Assembly (NCBI GenBank): GCA_905372135.1
Contig: CAJPNS010000002.1
Location: 1-44,389, forward strand
DNA length: 44,389 nt
Reading direction: 5' to 3'
DNA from: Porphyromonadaceae bacterium
GTDB lineage: Bacteria > Bacteroidota > Bacteroidia > Bacteroidales > Paludibacteraceae
Of this stretch, positions 41,701-44,389 are shown piece by piece. How positions within the stretch are numbered: the first letter of the stretch is position 1; every line of letters starts with the position of its first letter. The position numbers and the translations under genes are program-made. The notes beneath the pieces are model-generated. The model searched no databases. It saw only the letters and a program-made list of their open reading frames with translations, and was not told where the DNA came from.

Positions 41701-44389
41701 GCGCTATGTTCTCAGAAGCTACGTCGTTCAATCAACCTCTTGATTTCAATACACAGAATGTTATTTATATGAATTTCATGTTTCAGGGAGCTACGTCGTT
41801 CAACCAACCGATAAACTGGAATATACCGAATGTTATTAGTATGGAATTTATGTTCTCCGGAGCTACGTCGTTCAACCGTCCCTTTGGCTCTACCTTTACC
41901 TCCAGTATGTCGAATACGCAGGATATGGGAAGAATGTTCCAAGGAGCTACGTCGTTCGACCAGTCCCTTAATGATTTTAAGATAGATGCGGTTTACAGTA
42001 TGTATAATATGCTCAAAGGCAGCGGTATTAGCTGCGAAAACCTCTCTACTACGCTCGATAGCTGGGCTACGCAGGCTACGACTCTCGGAAAAAACAATAT
42101 AAACTTGTACGATATCACGACCGTACCTAACATGTACAACGAGATGGGACGCGATGCTATCACTGCCCTTCAGGCACGCAACTGGTATATCTCGGGCGGA
42201 CGCTTCGCACGCGGCTGCGTATCGCCCGACTACTACGTCTCGATGTGGGATATGTCGCAGCCTGCTGTTACGGGTACGGCTACGGATCTTGTAACCAATC
42301 TCTGGGGCAGCAGCTTCAGAGTAGAGTGGAAAAACCTCGACGACGGTACTACGGGAGCAGCTATTGCAACTACCACTACCGCACCGTATACCATCACCGG
42401 ACTTACGGCAGGCAAACGCTACCGCGTCGTTGCGTATGCTGACCCGTCGAACCCAAGTAGTGCATTTAGTAAATTGGCCACTATGAAAGGAGGCGGCTAT
42501 ACTACCATTACCGACGCCCAACGTCTCGACTCGGTAACACAGTGGGGCACCAACCGGTGGACGTCGCTCGATAGTGCATTCTTCCATTGCAGACGCATGG
42601 ACGTAACTGCAACCGACGTACCCGACCTACGCGGAGTAAAAGACTTGTCATTTATGTTTTACCATTGCGATAGTCTCATATACAACCCCACAATAAATAC
42701 TTGGCGAACCGATAGTATTACCAATATGCGAGATATGTTCGGTGAGTCTCCAAAATTCAATCAACCTCTCGGTAGTTGGAATACTGCGAAAGTTACCGAT
42801 ATGCACGGAATGTTCGAGGGTGCACACAATTTCGACCAGAATATCCACAATTGGAATACCGGAAAAGTTACCGATATGTCGCAAATGTTCCTTCGTGCAT
42901 TTAAATTCAATCAGCCTATAGGAAGTTGGAATACAGCTAATGTTACTAATATGGCATATATGTTTGCATTTGCTACTTCGTTCAACAAACCTCTGTATTG
43001 GAATGTAGAAAAGGTGATGAATATGGCATCGATGTTCTGGGGAGCTGATGCATTTGACCAAGACTTGTCGTATTGGACTTTAAAGAGTGTTACCAGTGCG
43101 GGAGATATGTTCAAAGCGGCTCTCAATAAAGGTATGAGTTGCGGTAATTATTCTGAAACGTTGCAAGGTTGGGCTATAAATCCGCTTACGAAGACAGGCT
43201 TAAACTTTGGCGGACAAGACAATAGACAGTACAATATAATAGGTAAAGAGTCACGCGATATTCTGACGAAACCCATCGCCAACGGAGGTAAGGGCTGGAC
43301 TATCTCGGGCGATACCTACGACAAAAACTGCGGTATCGACTATGTATGGACGGGAGCCGTCTCTACCAATATAGCCGATAATGGCAACTGGCAAGGAGGA
43401 CAGCATCCCGGGTCGAGCCCGATACTCGGTGAGTTCCGAGCTACGGTAGCCTTCGACTCTCTGGCAGTGCGAGATATGCATATACCGTCGTTGCCGTATA
43501 CACCGCCGGGAAGTACTCCAAACTACATACACTTCTATAGTTTCGGTAATCTTATCAATAACTCGAATAAAAAAGTGGTGATAGAACCTAATGGGCACCT
43601 TCATATAAATAAGTGGGTATTCGGTAGCTCTACTCCTGCCGATGTCGATAAGATAGTAATAAAGGCAGACAATACTCGCCCGAACGGCTCGCTGATACTT
43701 GCCGGACAGCCATGCGACAAGCCCGTATATGCTACTGTAGAGATGTACTCTAAAGCAGGCCGAGAGGCTACCGCAATGACATGGACAGACAACATACCGT
43801 CGTCACCGACGAAAGACAGCCTATTCTCTGTCCACTACCGCTGGCAGTATATTGGCGTTCCTGTCGATGGCGAGGTAGCCAATGCCTTCTACGGCTCGTA
43901 CCTGCGTAAGTACGATGAGACCTACAACGACCCCAATCACTACTATGGCAAGTGGCGTAAACTCGGAGCCAATGAAACATGGCAGCCACTCGTACCCTTT
44001 GCGGGCTACGAGGTTACAAGCCGCACACCTAAGGTATACGTCTTCAAAGGACGCCTTCTGCACTGCCCGCAAGAGCTGACACTTACCCGCCAGGCAGCCG
44101 AGGTTTCGGCAGTACACTCGTCGTTTACCGACCCGCGTGAGCGCCGCTGGGAGCTTGGTCACAATGTCTTCGGCAACTCGTACACGTCGGCTCTCATGAT
44201 AGGACAAGGCAAACTCTTCGCCGACCTCGAAGCTAAGTACCCGTTAGGACAAGAACCTATCGAGGGCACCGTATATGTATACAATACGGGCAGTATTGCC
44301 GACTGGGCAGGCGGCACCACTCTCGGATCGGGACCCGGACAGTACGTTGCGGTACCCGTATTCAGTGCCACAGCACTCTCGGAACAATA
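35796..44389 (+). CDS. Giant BspA-like (DUF285 repeat) surface protein, six modules, 3' end outside window
   Basis: The frame from ATG 35796 reads without a stop to the window edge, more than 2,860 codons; I verified the frame at several points along its length. A signal peptide (MKKAILFLFFFAALASVAVG) leads into six homologous modules. Each module has an entry domain (WF.TVWD or YVSEWD, then V.QWGT..W.S....F..C), an array of 24-25-residue DUF285 repeats (M..MF.GATSFNQPLN.WNT..VT.) and a closing segment (LS.TLD.WATQATAL, then NWTI.GG.F). Modules start near 35865, 37125, 38433, 39822, 40989 and 42231; about 43 repeats in all. From 43336 a different region follows (YVWTGAVSTNIADNGNW, then VYVFKGRLLHCPQEL). 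A T9SS sorting domain is expected beyond the edge but not seen. BspA-type proteins bind host matrix or other bacteria; the ligand here is unknown. Confidence 0.88.
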   Translation, partial: MKKAILFLFFFAALASVAVGQNATDWFITVWKPEGTTISFNATGNGYTLKCVQLDGSGNEIPSTMQTFTGVNGSYTITTGITAGQLYRIYAYGGTFNKVNFFNLKTLLKVEQWGTTVWSSFYQAFKDCSILDVTATDIPNLSICQNLSSMFSGCTSLVNANGSISGWQTANVTDMNNMFDGATAFNQPLNWNTQNVTNMSTMFTSATAFNSALNFNTQNVTNMSMMFANATSFNQPLNWNTQNVTDMSMMFFSATSFNQPLNWNTQNVTNMSMMFFQATAFNSALNFNTQKVTNMSQMFSGATSFNQPIGNWNTQKVTDMSHMFSGATSFNQPIGNWNTQKVTDMWNMFFSATSFNQPLDSFKINDITTMTNMLQGSGMSCQNLSSTLDGWATQATALGKNNVYLGQIGYYNETGKAAINTLKNNHNWTITGGQFAPGCILPDDWFVTVWDITKPTDRTNDNPASTIAFPCFGSGYTLYWEDADDPTPPGKHGTVTVTTSPYYLAVPSGTTKVRIKAHKGKGTLSTILHDIGGVDPKRLIAVEQWGTTKWTTFDRAFYGCENMDVTASDKPDLSACQNLRRMFFSCRSLANANGSISGWQTQNITNMERTFSRTTAFNKPLNNWNTAEVTNMNGMFQESGFNQSLDNWNTSKVTDMGSMFYGNTVFNQPLNSWDVSKVTDMNNMFGRATSFNQDISSWNTGKVTDMWNMFLFATAFNQPLDNWNTAEVTNMINMFYGATAFNQPLNSWNTAKVTNMSSMFNIATSFNQPLNSWNTAKVTNMSYMFSGATSFNQRLDSFKINDITAMESMFSNCGMSCENLSTTLDSWATQATALGKNNVNLGQIGYYNETGQAAINTLKNNHNWTITGGQFAPGCILPTYYVSEWDLSKPVWPTRPDAATTLVTNLVGGEFTLMWENLNNPSDNGFVTIASGTPTNPCKIPGLTAGAKYRVVAFSPNPAGLTGLCAEKADNQRLIKVTQWGTTQWTSLTKAFSGCGNMDVTATDKPDLSVVTDLSYMFESCGLVYNTSINDWDVSHITNMSNMFAAATEFNQPLNSWDVSHVTDMSYMFAEALRFNQPLNNWIVSNVKNMSGTFAAAMKFNQNINSWDVSNVTDMSNMFGTARDFNQPLNNWTTSKVTNMSGMFGSAEAFNQDINSWDVSKVTNMESMFNRAKAFDKPLNNWDVSSVNKMTGMFGGTEAFNQDITGWNVSAVTNMQSMFERALVFNQDIKGWDTRNVTDMRSMFKQAAAFDRDLGLLRIDALTNGMEMFASSGMSCDNYSKTLKGWAESSHTPSNVNFATQTGTPYGRHGKPHRDKLTSQKSWTISGDNLDLACSIGLITPDVYVSEWDMSKPHSTGNATELATNFLGTNFVVEYINLADPTDKGIVTNANGVLYSPFKLTGLRANAKYRLIAYANPGVPGSVFKGLNASGSDAKRLSKVTQWGTNVWTLLVGAFESCINMDVTATDRPTLTGGISLASMFRGCTSLVYNPSINNWGTADVTNMGSMFSGATSFNQPISSWNTGSVTDMGNMFSGATSFNQPIGNWNTGNVTDMAYMFEGATSFNQPINWNVQNVILMRGLLKGATSFNKPFGTTFASSLTNTLDISRMFEGATSFNQPIVNWNTVSVNIVEDMFYNATSFDQPLDGLKFDSRPSMGNMLYNSGISCHNLSVTFDAWATQATALSYTGVTLNLDANKYYNAQGQTALNTLTTAPLNWTITGGTFAADCFTPNDWFVTVWDLTKPTNRTNHNPASTISFGVSGSNYKIYWEDVNNPLTHDTLTVPFSSFINRFYLTVPAGTTKVRIKAYKGRGSLNSLRNMNIDDPERLIAVEQWGTAQWSSFEYAFHLCKNMDVTATDRPNLTACTSLGGMFHKCTSLVNANGSISSWNTENITTMIGMFSGATSFNQPLNWNTENVTDMAEMFEGATSFNQPLNWNTEKVTTMQAMFAEATSFNQPLNFNTQNVTRLGAMFSEATSFNQPLDFNTQNVIYMNFMFQGATSFNQPINWNIPNVISMEFMFSGATSFNRPFGSTFTSSMSNTQDMGRMFQGATSFDQSLNDFKIDAVYSMYNMLKGSGISCENLSTTLDSWATQATTLGKNNINLYDITTVPNMYNEMGRDAITALQARNWYISGGRFARGCVSPDYYVSMWDMSQPAVTGTATDLVTNLWGSSFRVEWKNLDDGTTGAAIATTTTAPYTITGLTAGKRYRVVAYADPSNPSSAFSKLATMKGGGYTTITDAQRLDSVTQWGTNRWTSLDSAFFHCRRMDVTATDVPDLRGVKDLSFMFYHCDSLIYNPTINTWRTDSITNMRDMFGESPKFNQPLGSWNTAKVTDMHGMFEGAHNFDQNIHNWNTGKVTDMSQMFLRAFKFNQPIGSWNTANVTNMAYMFAFATSFNKPLYWNVEKVMNMASMFWGADAFDQDLSYWTLKSVTSAGDMFKAALNKGMSCGNYSETLQGWAINPLTKTGLNFGGQDNRQYNIIGKESRDILTKPIANGGKGWTISGDTYDKNCGIDYVWTGAVSTNIADNGNWQGGQHPGSSPILGEFRATVAFDSLAVRDMHIPSLPYTPPGSTPNYIHFYSFGNLINNSNKKVVIEPNGHLHINKWVFGSSTPADVDKIVIKADNTRPNGSLILAGQPCDKPVYATVEMYSKAGREATAMTWTDNIPSSPTKDSLFSVHYRWQYIGVPVDGEVANAFYGSYLRKYDETYNDPNHYYGKWRKLGANETWQPLVPFAGYEVTSRTPKVYVFKGRLLHCPQELTLTRQAAEVSAVHSSFTDPRERRWELGHNVFGNSYTSALMIGQGKLFADLEAKYPLGQEPIEGTVYVYNTGSIADWAGGTTLGSGPGQYVAVPVFSATALSEQ
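36318..36902 (+). repeat. DUF285 repeat array, module 1 (8 units)
   Basis: Eight units of 24-25 residues. Neighbouring units are nearly identical at DNA level, including a 75-bp duplication around 36690-36830. Confidence 0.85.
36925..37121 (+). repeat. Module-closing segment, copy A (197 bp)
   Basis: Encodes the GMSC.NLS to CILP segment. It is nearly identical in DNA and equal in length to 38233-38429. Confidence 0.85.
37614..38210 (+). repeat. DUF285 repeat array, module 2 (8 units)
   Basis: Eight units, mostly 25 residues, with the WNTAKVTN/WNTGKVTD variants. Confidence 0.85.
38233..38429 (+). repeat. Module-closing segment, copy B (197 bp)
   Basis: Near-identical copy of 36925-37121; only scattered substitutions are seen. 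Confidence 0.85.
38913..39590 (+). repeat. DUF285 repeat array, module 3 (9 units)
   Basis: Nine 25-residue units, more diverged than elsewhere, with the WDVS variant dominant. Confidence 0.85.
40305..40760 (+). repeat. DUF285 repeat array, module 4 (6 units)
   Basis: Six units; one is irregular (FGTTFASSLTNTLD). Confidence 0.8.
41481..41999 (+). repeat. DUF285 repeat array, module 5 (7 units)
   Basis: Seven units; most contain the DNA string GGAGCTACGTC or a one-base variant. An irregular unit (FGSTFTSSMSNTQD) is homologous to the one in module 4. Confidence 0.8.
42726..43097 (+). repeat. DUF285 repeat array, module 6 (5 units)
   Basis: Five units, the shortest array, followed by the final closing segment and the non-repeat region. 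Confidence 0.8.

Noticed and set aside
36318..43097. CRISPR-like appearance of regularly spaced repeats
   Set aside because: The period is 72-75 bp in phase with codons, and the repeat translates to DUF285 units; there are no unique spacers or cas genes.
36161..43126. Many minus-strand frames opposite the giant BspA-like gene (for example 41712-42587, 291 codons)
   Set aside because: Their sequences repeat with the period of the DUF285 units, so they are shadows of the plus-strand repeats.

Overview
The window looks like a chromosome segment from a Bacteroidales bacterium close to Porphyromonas/Tannerella-type genera. Four things support this. Most transcription units start after a TAnnTTTG box, the Bacteroidetes -7 element. 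There is a PorE-like OmpA/PD40 protein of the type IX secretion system (T9SS) and a leucine-rich-repeat protein with a T9SS C-terminal sorting domain. There is a very large BspA-like (DUF285) surface protein. Housekeeping genes match the Bacteroidetes subtypes, such as a short 305-residue lysine-type SerA, a SemiSWEET and an IleRS with a GIHH signature. I could not assign a species.

Layout. 1-2.3 kb: the tail of an unknown gene, then a T9SS-sorted LRR protein built from two tandem modules. 2.4-4.5 kb (minus): ispD, a polyprenyl diphosphate synthase and a SemiSWEET. 4.6-6.7 kb (plus): serA and xerD. 6.7-11.7 kb (minus): a PorE-like protein carrying an odd 21-bp coding repeat, then a TonB receptor/DUF4625 lipoprotein pair with histidine-rich stretches, probably for metal uptake. 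11.8-12.2 kb: a solitary InsA-like zinc-ribbon/HTH gene. 12.3-19.2 kb (minus): a compact AT-rich surface-polysaccharide operon (GT-C membrane protein, GT4, CapK-type adenylate-forming enzyme, FemAB/GNAT-like transferase, DUF354 protein, deacetylase-like protein), headed by a truncated glycosyltransferase and lying just downstream of carA. 20.6-28.4 kb (plus): M16 peptidase, tRNA-Met(CAU), then pheT-lpxK-patatin.

28.4-31.9 kb is a zone of gene decay. It holds a ParB-like gene split by a frameshift, 600 bp with only tiny ORFs and a possible attenuator-like fold, an intact SDR dehydrogenase, an unidentified gene fragment, and a rhuM gene with its middle deleted. It ends at tRNA-Arg(CCU), which abuts an isoleucyl-tRNA synthetase gene cut off at 626 codons, before the KMSKS loop and anticodon-binding domain. 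33.9-35.6 kb (minus): a Skp/OmpH-like lipoprotein and a RibD whose deaminase domain has lost its cysteine zinc-ligand segment. 35.8 kb to the end (plus): one uninterrupted reading frame of more than 2,860 codons with six homologous modules and about 43 DUF285 repeats. It runs off the window.

How it fits together: much of the coding capacity serves the cell surface (T9SS component and likely cargo, polysaccharide, lipid A kinase, outer-membrane receptor, Skp-like chaperone). The strongest oddities are the truncated ileS, the zinc-motif-less RibD, the palindrome-bearing heptad repeat in the PorE-like protein, and the mosaic giant BspA-like protein.
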